From positions 1-8,737 of the forward strand of contig JAFZLE010000318.1 in assembly GCA_017551645.1 (NCBI GenBank): 8,737 nucleotides of DNA. The letters are read 5' to 3'. Position 1 is the first letter of the stretch; each line of letters starts with the position of its first letter. Shown piece by piece: positions 1 through 6,196 of the stretch. This stretch comes from Clostridia bacterium (GTDB taxonomy: Bacteria; Bacillota; Clostridia; Christensenellales; Aristaeellaceae). A program made the translations under genes and the position numbers. The notes below the pieces were generated by a model. That model made no database searches, was not told the DNA's origin, and saw only the letters and a program-made list of their open reading frames with translations.

Positions 1-439
1 GCCCGCCGGAAAGCTGGTTGGGATAGGCGGACGCCCTTGATTTGAGCCCCACCCTGTCCAGCAGCTTAAGCGCTTCCTCCTCGGCTTCTTCCCTGCTCAC
101 GCCCTTCAGTTTCATCGGGGCGATGGTAAGGTTCCTGAGTATGCTCATGTGGGGAAACAGGTTAAAGTGCTGGAACACCATGCCCATGCGCATGCGGTGC
201 TGATTGATGTTCACCTTGGGGGAGGTTATGTCCGTACCCTCGAATATCACCTGGCCGCCCGTGGGCCTGTCCAGCAGGTTCAGGCAGCGCAGGAACGTGC
301 TTTTGCCGCTGCCGGAAGGGCCGATTATGACCACGGCTTCGCCCTTGTATATGTCCGCATCCACGCCCTTTAACGCGTGAACCTGGCCGTTTGCGAACTT
401 TTTTTCCAGCCCTCTGACGCTTATCAGCGGTTTATTCAT
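1..439 (-). CDS. Polar amino-acid ABC transporter ATP-binding protein (partial, C-terminus beyond the left edge)
   Basis: This is the cytoplasmic ATPase that powers amino-acid import, related to GlnQ/HisP. The 146 visible codons begin MNKPLISVRG and contain the Walker A motif GPSGSGKST at residues 40-48, the Q-loop glutamine at 90 in MVFQHFNLFPHM, and the ABC signature LSGG at 143-146, exactly where the window ends. Walker B, the D-loop and the H-loop must lie beyond the edge, so integrity cannot be judged. The FQHFNLFPHM block and the spacing from Walker A are typical of the polar amino-acid family. The ATG at 439 lies 7 bases after the permease stop, so the gene is the third of the operon and probably translationally coupled. 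Its own Shine-Dalgarno is weak: a GGTGAG about 16 bases upstream, inside the permease end. The exact substrate cannot be read from an ATPase. Confidence 0.95.
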   Translation of the reverse strand, partial: MNKPLISVRGLEKKFANGQVHALKGVDADIYKGEAVVIIGPSGSGKSTFLRCLNLLDRPTGGQVIFEGTDITSPKVNINQHRMRMGMVFQHFNLFPHMSILRNLTIAPMKLKGVSREEAEEEALKLLDRVGLKSRASAYPNQLSGG

Positions 440-446
440 AGTAACG

Positions 447-1739
447 TTATCTGTGCTCACCGCTTCTCAGTCTCCTTTCCAGCAAACCGACCAGCCGGGT
501 AAAGAACATGACCACGGCCAGGTATATCAGCGCCACCGCGATAAGCGGCATGAAGGGCGAATAGGTGACGGAACGGATTATGTCCCCGCCCTTGTTAAGG
601 TCCTTGACCGCCACGTAGCCGGATACGGAAGTTTCCTTTAGCAGCGCTATAAACTCGTTGGCCAGCGAGGGCAGTATGTTTTTGAACGCCTGGGGCAGTA
701 TTATGTACACCATGGTCTTCACGTAGCTGAAGCCCAGGGACTGGCCCGCCTCGAACTGCCCGTTGTCTATGGACATTATGCCGCCGCGCACTATCTCAGC
801 CACGTACGCGCCGGAGTTTATGCCGAAGGCGATTATGGCGGACAGCGTGCCGTCTTTGTTCGAGGCGAATATTATCAGGTACATTATAAGCAGCTGCACC
901 ATTACGGGCGTGCCGCGGATGACGGTAAGATACACGGTGCAGACCTTGTCCAGCCCCTTGAGCAGAGATTTGCCCACGCCCCTTCGCAGGTTCTCGTGGT
1001 TTTTCTCCCAGGTCGCCTTTATGCACGCCACCACCGCGCCTATGACCACGCCCATCGAGCCGCTGGCAAAGGTTATGAGCAGCGTGGTCAGCAGGCCTTT
1101 CCACAGGTACTGCCACCTTTCGCCGTCCACGAAGTTCAGGCGGAACTGGGCGACTATCGGGTGATACTTTTTCGCCGCGGAGATGCCGTCCATGGCGTTG
1201 TACGCCTCAAGGCGCGCCGCGTCCTCGTTTTCCGCGTCCGTCACGTGCACGCTGATATACGCGCCCTCATAGGGAGAAGCGACCAGGGCGACCCATTCGT
1301 CCCCCTCCTGCGCCCAGAGCACGTCGTAGGTTATCTTGCTTTTCGCCTTGGCTTTGTTGGAGCCGTCGTCGGGATAGGTCAGCGTGACCGCGGAATACCC
1401 GGAGAGCTCCCCGTCGGACAGCACGAGCCCGTAAACGCTGAGCACTGCCTGCCCGCCCCGCTTCTGGTACGCGAACTGGGTGGTCTTTTCGTCCCCGTCC
1501 ACGTCCGGCAGGTCCTTTATCGTGGTATATCCGGACGGCGCGAGCACGGTGCCCAGCTTGTAGTAGCCGTCCCTGTCCGCGAGGTCCGCGGTCAGGGTGC
1601 CGTAGGGCAGGCTCTCAAAATCCCTGTCCGTCAGCCGGTCCGTGCCTTTGAACAGCCACAGATAGCCTATCTGCAGTATCGCCGCCGCGGCGACCAGGCA
1701 GGCGGCTGTGTAGATCAGGACGCGTTTGGTCTTTGTCAT
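447..1739 (-). CDS. Polar amino-acid ABC transporter permease with an unusual N-terminal extracytoplasmic domain
   Basis: This 430-residue integral membrane protein is the pore subunit of the importer. The C-terminal part (about 209-430) is a standard HisM/GlnP-type permease. It has a membrane segment at 212-239, the family motif RGTPVMVQ at 275-282, the ATPase-contacting EAA loop at 330-351 (EAG...LG...ILPQA), and a last membrane segment near 393-418. The N-terminal part is unusual. It has a membrane anchor at about 7-30, then some 175 mostly hydrophilic residues rich in Tyr, Asp and Gly that I do not recognise. Known HisM-type permeases have the N-terminus outside, so one added segment would place this domain outside the cell. 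I chose the ATG at 1739 because TTGGAG sits six bases upstream. A TTG at 1751 is possible but would use that same sequence as codons. Relatives are usually about 220 residues, so this is nearly double. Confidence 0.93.
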   Translation of the reverse strand: MTKTKRVLIYTAACLVAAAAILQIGYLWLFKGTDRLTDRDFESLPYGTLTADLADRDGYYKLGTVLAPSGYTTIKDLPDVDGDEKTTQFAYQKRGGQAVLSVYGLVLSDGELSGYSAVTLTYPDDGSNKAKAKSKITYDVLWAQEGDEWVALVASPYEGAYISVHVTDAENEDAARLEAYNAMDGISAAKKYHPIVAQFRLNFVDGERWQYLWKGLLTTLLITFASGSMGVVIGAVVACIKATWEKNHENLRRGVGKSLLKGLDKVCTVYLTVIRGTPVMVQLLIMYLIIFASNKDGTLSAIIAFGINSGAYVAEIVRGGIMSIDNGQFEAGQSLGFSYVKTMVYIILPQAFKNILPSLANEFIALLKETSVSGYVAVKDLNKGGDIIRSVTYSPFMPLIAVALIYLAVVMFFTRLVGLLERRLRSGEHR

Positions 1740-1772
1740 GATACGCTCCAATAGTGTTTATTTACGCGCCAA

Positions 1773-1799
1773 GCGGGCGGGATAAGCTATCCCGCCCGC
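1773..1799 (-). other. Intercistronic hairpin between the binding-protein and permease genes
   Basis: Arms GCGGGCGGGATA and TATCCCGCCCGC are perfectly complementary over 12 bp with a 3-base loop. The hairpin begins 16 bases past the binding-protein stop and ends 33 bases before the permease start. On the transcribed strand it is followed by TTGGCGCGTAAATAAAC, not a run of T, so it is not a classical terminator. Strong hairpins here in importer operons typically protect the upstream binding-protein mRNA from 3' decay or cause partial termination, keeping binding protein in excess. That role is inferred. Confidence 0.85.
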
Positions 1800-1815
1800 G
1801 ATGCAGGCCGGCGCC

Positions 1816-2574
1816 TTATTCGGCAGCGGCTTCCTCGGCTTCCTCAATGGGGATGTACTTGAGAATGATCTCGGCAACGGTGCCGTCCGCGATCAGCTCG
1901 TTCAGAGCCGCGTCGATCTTCTCCTTGAGCTCGGTGTTCTCCAGCGCTATGGCGATGGCGTAATCCTCAACGGCGTAGTCGCTCTCCAGCAGGACCAGGT
2001 TGTCATAGGTCTCGATGTACGCCTTGGCGGGGTTGTTGTCCAGTACCACGCAGTCGATCTTGCCGGCGGCAAGGGCGGCGACGGCGTCGGGGCCGGTCTT
2101 GAACTTCAGCACGTTCTCATCGCCGAAATCGTCGGTGCAGTAGATGTCGCCGGTGGTGCCTTCCTGAACGCCGATGGTGTAGGCGGCGCCTTCCGCGTAC
2201 AGGTCGTCAATGTCCTTGATGGGGCCGTCTACGGGCACGATTATGGACTGCACGCCCGTGGCGTAGGATACGGAGAAGTTGACGCTCTGCAGCCTCTCCT
2301 CGGTGACGGTCATGCCCGCCATGGCGAAGTCGATCTTACCGGAAGCGACCGCGGGGATCAGGGTCGCGAAGTCCATGTCTATGATCTCCAGCTGATAGCC
2401 CAGCTTCTCGCAAATGGCCGCGGCGATCTCGGCGTCGATACCCACGATCTCGGTGCCCTCATAGAATTCATAGGGCTTGAAAGCGGCGTTGGTGCCCATG
2501 GTCAGCACGGGAGCCTCGGCTACGGCGCACAGCGCCAGCATGGCGACCAGCAGTATGGCTATGATCTTTTTCAT
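1816..2574 (-). CDS. Polar amino-acid ABC transporter substrate-binding protein (SBP_bac_3 type)
   Basis: This exported 252-residue protein captures an amino acid outside the membrane and delivers it to the permease. Residues 1-21 are a signal peptide (KK, hydrophobic core, then AVAEA). The mature part follows the family pattern: GTNAAFKPYEF near 27-37, IVGIDAEIAAAI near 43-54, and MTVTEERLQSVNFS at 88-101. Arg94 is at the position that grips the ligand carboxylate, and Asp179 in VVLDN probably contacts the amino group. The start at 2574 follows a strong GAGGAGG (2584-2590) nine bases upstream. Extending 13 codons further upstream would spoil the signal peptide. The only cysteine in the signal region is Cys16 in LALC. 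A Leu at -1 does not fit a lipobox, so cleavage by signal peptidase I near AVA/AEA is more likely. The acidic tail EEAEEAAAE is notable. The ligand is not determinable; glutamine, histidine, cystine or another polar amino acid are all possible. Confidence 0.95.
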   Translation of the reverse strand: MKKIIAILLVAMLALCAVAEAPVLTMGTNAAFKPYEFYEGTEIVGIDAEIAAAICEKLGYQLEIIDMDFATLIPAVASGKIDFAMAGMTVTEERLQSVNFSVSYATGVQSIIVPVDGPIKDIDDLYAEGAAYTIGVQEGTTGDIYCTDDFGDENVLKFKTGPDAVAALAAGKIDCVVLDNNPAKAYIETYDNLVLLESDYAVEDYAIAIALENTELKEKIDAALNELIADGTVAEIILKYIPIEEAEEAAAE

Positions 2575-2604
2575 TTTATTCGTCCTCCTCAACAAGATGT
2601 GCGC

Positions 2605-2633
2605 ATTATACATCCGCCCGAATAGAAATGCAA
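2605..2633 (-). promoter_or_regulatory. Promoter of the amino-acid importer operon
   Basis: On the minus strand TTGCAT (2628-2633), a 17-base spacer and a perfect TATAAT (2605-2610) form a strong sigma-A-type promoter. Transcription should start near 2598, giving a leader of about 25 bases before the binding-protein ATG, too short for a riboswitch or T-box. Confidence 0.85.
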
Positions 2634-2656
2634 GTATTTCCGGGCAATTTTAACAT

Positions 2657-2679
2657 AATATACACAAAACTTGTATATT
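2657..2679. repeat. AT-rich inverted repeat, candidate operator
   Basis: AATATACA, a 7-base spacer (CAAAACT) and TGTATATT form a perfect 8-bp inverted repeat in an AT-rich island. It lies about 60-80 bases upstream of the importer transcription start and more than 130 upstream of the hydrolase start. The placement suits a dimeric regulator of the importer operon. It matches no family operator that I can name with confidence. Confidence 0.5.
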
Positions 2680-2719
2680 TATGCATTTACTTTACATTGA
2701 GGATGAATATTCGGGGCTC

Positions 2720-2763
2720 CCGGGCGCCTTTTGCTCCCTTATGAGCGGGAAAAACCGGGCGCC
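2720..2763. repeat. 9-bp direct repeat with palindromic core, possible hairpin
   Basis: CCGGGCGCC occurs at 2720-2728 and 2755-2763. Its core GGCGCC is self-complementary, so the two copies could pair. Inside, TTTTGCTC and GAGC-GGG-AAAA could extend this into an imperfect stem. It lies between the two divergent promoters, so no assigned transcript carries it. Confidence 0.4.
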
Positions 2764-2781
2764 GCCCTCTGCCCCGCTGCC

Positions 2782-2811
2782 TTGACTAAGCCCCGAAGGG
2801 TACTTTATAAT
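2782..2811 (+). promoter_or_regulatory. Promoter of the glycoside hydrolase-sfsA unit
   Basis: TTGACT (2782-2787), an 18-base spacer and a perfect TATAAT (2806-2811) make a good sigma-A-like promoter. The start should be near 2818, about 23 bases before the hydrolase ATG, leaving a very short leader. Confidence 0.82.
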
Positions 2812-2840
2812 GTAAACAAAACAGCATCAAGGAGGCGCGT

Positions 2841-4556
2841 ATGCTACCCAGAAGCGAATATCCCCGCCCCCGCTTCAGGCGCGACGGGTGGATGAATCTA
2901 AACGGAGAGTGGGAGTTTGAGACCGATCCTTCCGGCAGCGGGCTTGAAAGGGGCGTGCCGGATAAACCCGAATTCGACAGGAAGATCACGGTGCCCTTCT
3001 GCCCCGAGAGCCGTTTGAGCGGCATAGGCGACACGGACTTCATGCCCCACGTGTGGTACAGGCGGCGTTTCGATCTGCCCGAAGCAGCCCGGGGCAAGCG
3101 GGTGTTCATAAACTTCGGCGCGGTGGATTACGAGGCGTCCGTGTACGTGAACGGCGCGCTGTGCGGCAGCCACACGGGCGGGTACACGGGCTTCCAGCTG
3201 GAGATCACCTCCGCGCTGGTGCCAGGCGAGAACACGATAGTCCTTAAGGTGGACGACCCCATGACCCCCGGGCTCCAGCCCCGGGGCAAGCAGTCCGACA
3301 GGTACGCTTCCTACGGCTGCGTGTACACCCGCACCACCGGCATCTGGCAGACGGTGTGGCTGGAATGGACGGAGGCGACCCGCATTACGGGCGTAAAGAT
3401 CACTCCCGACGCCGTGAACGCCTCCGCTCTGCTTGAGATAGAGGCGGACGGGGAGCTTGAAGGCTGCGAGGTCACCGCCGAAGCGTCGTTTGAGGGCGAG
3501 TATGAGACCGAGGCATTCTGCCAGATGGACTCCGGCAGGAGCAGTCTTACTTTACTGATAGAAGACCCCCGCCTTTGGGAGCCGGGAGAAGGCAACCTGT
3601 ATGACGTGAAGCTCTGTCTTAGGAAGGACGGACAGACGCTGGACACCGTATACACTTACTTCGGTCTGAGGAGCGTACAGATACAGGGCGGCCGCATGCT
3701 GATAAACGGCAGGCCCGTGTTCCAGCGCCTGGTGCTGGACCAGGGCTTCTATCCCGACGGCATATACACCGCCCCCAGCGACGAGGCGCTCAAAAACGAC
3801 ATACTCCTGTCCATGGCCATGGGCTTCAACGGCGCGCGGCTGCACCAGAAGGTGTTCGAGGAGCGCTTTCTCTACCACGCGGATAAACTGGGCTACCTGG
3901 TGTGGGGCGAGTTCCCTTCCTGGGGCATACAGCCTGACCTGCCCGAGAGCGCGGATATTTTCATAAGCCAGTGGCTGGAAGTGCTGAAGCGCGACTATTC
4001 CGCGCCCTCAGTGATAGGCTGGTGCCCCTGGAACGAGACCTGGGGGGAGAACGGCCACGGCATGCGCGCCCGCACCCAGCGCCTGTGCTACCTGGTCACC
4101 AAAGCCTACGACCCCACCCGCCCCGTGATCGATTCCAGCGGCGGCACCCACGTAGTATACGACATCTACGACGCCCACGACTACACCCAGGACGTGGAGA
4201 CGTACCGCGAAAGGTTCGCCCCGGGCGCGAAGTTCTTTGACAACTGGACCAAAAAGTATTACGAGGGCGACAAGCCCGTGTTCATAAGCGAGTACGGCGG
4301 AATAGGCTGGAACCCGGACGGCGCGGGCTGGGGCTACGGAAGCGGGCCCAGGACCGAAACGGAATTCATAGAAAGGTACAGGGGGCTTACCGAAACGCTT
4401 TTGGACAACCCCGGGCACATAGGTTTCTGCTACACCCAGCTGACCGACGTGGAGCAGGAAAGGAACGGCCTGTACTACTACGACCGCCGGCCCAAGTTCG
4501 ACCCCGGCATAATAGGCCCCATCACCTCCCGCAAAGCGGCGTACGAAGACACCTGA
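2841..4556 (+). CDS. Glycoside hydrolase family 2 protein (beta-galactosidase/glucuronidase-like)
   Basis: This 571-residue retaining glycosidase releases a terminal sugar from an oligosaccharide or glycoside. The domain order is that of family 2: a jelly-roll sugar-binding domain (about 1-175, opening with YPRPRFRRDGWMNLNGEWEFE-like residues and VYVNGALCGSHTGGY), an immunoglobulin-like domain (about 180-277), and a TIM barrel (about 280-571). The predicted acid/base is Glu399 in CPWNETWG and the nucleophile is Glu484 in FISEYGG. No signal peptide is present, so it acts in the cytoplasm on imported substrate. Length is close to bacterial beta-glucuronidases (about 600). However, the Asn-x-Lys pair that recognises glucuronate is not evident in the C-terminal segment QLTDVEQERNGLYYYDRRPK, so glucuronidase is unlikely; beta-galactosidase, arabinofuranosidase or another specificity remain open. 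AAGGAGG ends five bases before the ATG, fixing the start. No sugar transporter or regulator is adjacent. Confidence 0.93.
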   Translation: MLPRSEYPRPRFRRDGWMNLNGEWEFETDPSGSGLERGVPDKPEFDRKITVPFCPESRLSGIGDTDFMPHVWYRRRFDLPEAARGKRVFINFGAVDYEASVYVNGALCGSHTGGYTGFQLEITSALVPGENTIVLKVDDPMTPGLQPRGKQSDRYASYGCVYTRTTGIWQTVWLEWTEATRITGVKITPDAVNASALLEIEADGELEGCEVTAEASFEGEYETEAFCQMDSGRSSLTLLIEDPRLWEPGEGNLYDVKLCLRKDGQTLDTVYTYFGLRSVQIQGGRMLINGRPVFQRLVLDQGFYPDGIYTAPSDEALKNDILLSMAMGFNGARLHQKVFEERFLYHADKLGYLVWGEFPSWGIQPDLPESADIFISQWLEVLKRDYSAPSVIGWCPWNETWGENGHGMRARTQRLCYLVTKAYDPTRPVIDSSGGTHVVYDIYDAHDYTQDVETYRERFAPGAKFFDNWTKKYYEGDKPVFISEYGGIGWNPDGAGWGYGSGPRTETEFIERYRGLTETLLDNPGHIGFCYTQLTDVEQERNGLYYYDRRPKFDPGIIGPITSRKAAYEDT

Positions 4557-4577
4557 CGCCCAGTTTCGAATCCTCCG

Positions 4578-5231
4578 ATGAAGTATCCCAATATTACCCG
4601 GGGCGCGTTCATAGACCGCCCCAACCGCTTTACCGCCCACGTGGATATAAACGGCAGCGTCCATACCGTGCACGTGAAAAACACGGGGCGCTGCGGTGAG
4701 CTGCTCCTGCCCGGCGCGGAGGTGTTCCTGACCGCCCCGGGCACGCCCGGCAGAAAGACCGTTTACGACCTGGTGGCGGTCACCAACCAAAACGGGCTGG
4801 TAGTCAACATAGACAGCCAGGCGCCCAACGCCGTCGCTAAGGAATGGCTATCCCGCCGGGGCTACGACAGGATAGTCCCCGAGTACCGCTTCGGGGATTC
4901 CCGGCTGGATTTCTATATGGAAAAAGGCGCGGAGCGCTGCCTTATGGAGGTCAAGGGCTGCACGCTGGAAAGGGAAGGCGTCGGCTATTTCCCGGACGCG
5001 CCCACCCTGCGGGGCGCCAGGCACTTAAGCGAACTGGCAAACGCCGTAAAGCAGGGCTATACCGCTTACCTGGCGTTCGTTATACAGATGGAGGGCGTTT
5101 ACGAGGTGCGCCCGAATACCGATACCGACCCCGCCTTCGCCCTGGCGCTGGAAAACGCTGAGCGGGCGGGGGTCAGGGTGCTGTTCCTCCCCTGCCGCGT
5201 GACCCCGGACACTTTATCCGTTAACGACTGA
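4578..5231 (+). CDS. sfsA: SfsA family protein (putative DNA/RNA nuclease)
   Basis: This 217-residue protein belongs to the SfsA family, named for stimulation of sugar fermentation in E. coli. The family combines an N-terminal OB-like nucleic-acid-binding fold with a PD-(D/E)xK nuclease-like fold. Hallmarks are VKNTGRCGELLLPGA at 33-47, VVNIDS near 75-80, SRLDFY at 108-113, MEVKGCTLEREG at 123-134, and FPDAPTLRGARHL at 138-150. Likely metal-site residues are Asp111, Glu124 and Lys126. Length and motif order are normal and the gene looks intact. It starts 21 bases after the hydrolase stop and is presumably co-transcribed. No good Shine-Dalgarno precedes the ATG (the sequence is TTTCGAATCCTCCG), unlike most of its neighbours, so expression may rely on coupling to the hydrolase. 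The physiological role of the family is not settled. Confidence 0.95.
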   Translation: MKYPNITRGAFIDRPNRFTAHVDINGSVHTVHVKNTGRCGELLLPGAEVFLTAPGTPGRKTVYDLVAVTNQNGLVVNIDSQAPNAVAKEWLSRRGYDRIVPEYRFGDSRLDFYMEKGAERCLMEVKGCTLEREGVGYFPDAPTLRGARHLSELANAVKQGYTAYLAFVIQMEGVYEVRPNTDTDPAFALALENAERAGVRVLFLPCRVTPDTLSVND

Positions 5232-5243
5232 TCTTTCAACAAT

Positions 5244-5297
5244 AAAAAGCGCGCCTGTCTCCGCCGTCCGTGCGGTGATCGAGCGCGCCTTTCTTGC
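5244..5297. terminator. Likely bidirectional terminator between convergent units
   Basis: Two copies of AGCGCGCCT (5248-5256 and 5282-5290) share a self-complementary GCGCGC core, so they can pair. AAA just before the first copy pairs with TTT just after the second across a single bulged C, and an inner CCGC/GCGG pair (5261-5264 with 5272-5275) extends the structure. On the minus strand it is followed by CTTTTTATTG and on the plus strand by CTTTCTTGCTTT. That suits termination of both sfsA and the GNAT genes. A second, bulged hairpin at 5304-5327 (CCGGGATC/GATCCGG) directly follows the GNAT stop. Confidence 0.65.
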
Positions 5298-5332
5298 TTT
5301 AAACCGGGATCTGTCTGCCTGATCCGGCTGTT

Positions 5333-6196
5333 TCAAATGGTTTTGTAGAGCTCGTAGCAGTTATGCCCTTTGGGAACGTCCCTGAGTTCGCCTCTGACCA
5401 GATAGCCGTTCTTTTTGAAGAAACCGACGTTCCAGTCGCCCGCGTTCGTGAAGACCATCGAAGCGCCGTTTTCCTTTGCGAATCTCTCCGCTTCCTTCAA
5501 AAGATACGTACCAAGACCTTTGCGTCTCAGCGGCTCTTCCACAAACAGCGCATCAATGGAAGCTCTGTCGCCTTTTTCAGCGTCAGCGATCACGCCCGCC
5601 GCAAACTTGCCGGCATTATCCGCAAGCTTCCTGTAAAAATCAACAGTTTCGCATTCATGAACGTAGGCTTCGCTGTATGTACTGAGACCTTTTTCGATCA
5701 CTTCCGCGTCACCGTCATTGCCGAGCGAAAGCTTGAAGCGTGTGCCAGTGTTGTTGGTCGGTACATATTCCGGCGTGTCCCTGTCAAGATATTTGACCAG
5801 CGAATAACTGATGTAGCCGTTTGGGGTCTTCATAGTGGTAAAGACCGTGTAGCCGTGTTTTTCATAGAACGGCCTTGCCATATAGCTGGCGGTGCCCAGC
5901 GTCACGACTCTGCAGCCCTTCTCTCTTGCGATACGCTCGACTTCGCGGAGGATCATGGATCCGATCCCCTGATGACGGTAGCGTTCATCCACCCAGAGAT
6001 CGTCAAGCAGCACTCTCGACCAGTGATATTCGTAAGCTGTGGCGATACAGCCGCCAATGATCCCGCCGCTTTCATCCTCGACCTTGAGCACGAATCCTTC
6101 TTCGTCCGCATCCACTTCGCGCGGCACGACCTCATTTATCTTTTCGCCGATGTATCCGGCTTCTTCTTTTGTCAGATCATCGATCACGTATTCCAT
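5333..6196 (-). CDS. Tandem two-domain GNAT family N-acetyltransferase
   Basis: This 287-residue protein contains two GNAT domains. Each GNAT domain transfers an acetyl group from acetyl-CoA to an amine. The first (about 1-137) has the pyrophosphate-binding motif RHQGIG at 74-79, followed by FYEKHGY at 110-116. The second (about 160-287) has RRKGLG at 224-229 followed by FFKKNGY at 259-265. Both motifs look intact, so both sites may be active, though one domain of such tandem proteins is sometimes structural. The ATG at 6196 directly follows the stop of the upstream GNAT gene with no gap, and GGAGG lies six bases before it, so the two are translationally coupled. GC content in sampled lines is about 43-55%, well below neighbours, and Arg codons include CGT and AGA (for example residues 88-96). 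That suggests acquisition by transfer. The substrate is unknown. Confidence 0.92.
   Translation of the reverse strand: MEYVIDDLTKEEAGYIGEKINEVVPREVDADEEGFVLKVEDESGGIIGGCIATAYEYHWSRVLLDDLWVDERYRHQGIGSMILREVERIAREKGCRVVTLGTASYMARPFYEKHGYTVFTTMKTPNGYISYSLVKYLDRDTPEYVPTNNTGTRFKLSLGNDGDAEVIEKGLSTYSEAYVHECETVDFYRKLADNAGKFAAGVIADAEKGDRASIDALFVEEPLRRKGLGTYLLKEAERFAKENGASMVFTNAGDWNVGFFKKNGYLVRGELRDVPKGHNCYELYKTI

Noticed and set aside
1740..1751. A TTG start for the permease four codons upstream
   Set aside because: Those bases provide the TTGGAG Shine-Dalgarno for the ATG at 1739, which is the better start.
996..1754. A 252-codon plus-strand open frame antisense to the permease
   Set aside because: It lies wholly within a convincing permease gene, has no Shine-Dalgarno and no recognisable motif.
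2575..2598. A riboswitch or T-box leader for the importer operon
   Set aside because: The leader from the predicted start is only about 25 bases and is filled by the ribosome binding site.
1801..2625. A 274-codon plus-strand open frame antisense to the binding-protein gene
   Set aside because: Long antisense frames are expected in GC-rich coding DNA. This one is Gly/Val/Leu/Asp-rich low-complexity text over a clear SBP gene.
2634..2648. A CodY-like box next to the importer -35 element (AATTGCCCGGAAATA on the minus strand)
   Set aside because: It has about five mismatches in fifteen to the consensus, including the central positions, so it is no better than chance without conservation data.
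2811..2823. A catabolite-response-like element (TGTAAACAAAACA) at the start of the hydrolase transcript
   Set aside because: The central CG and the downstream half do not match the cre consensus and the length is one base short. Only the position is suggestive.
4008..4790. A 260-codon minus-strand open frame across the hydrolase-sfsA junction
   Set aside because: It is antisense to two genes with intact catalytic motifs and shows only Val/Gly/Ala-rich sequence with no domain.
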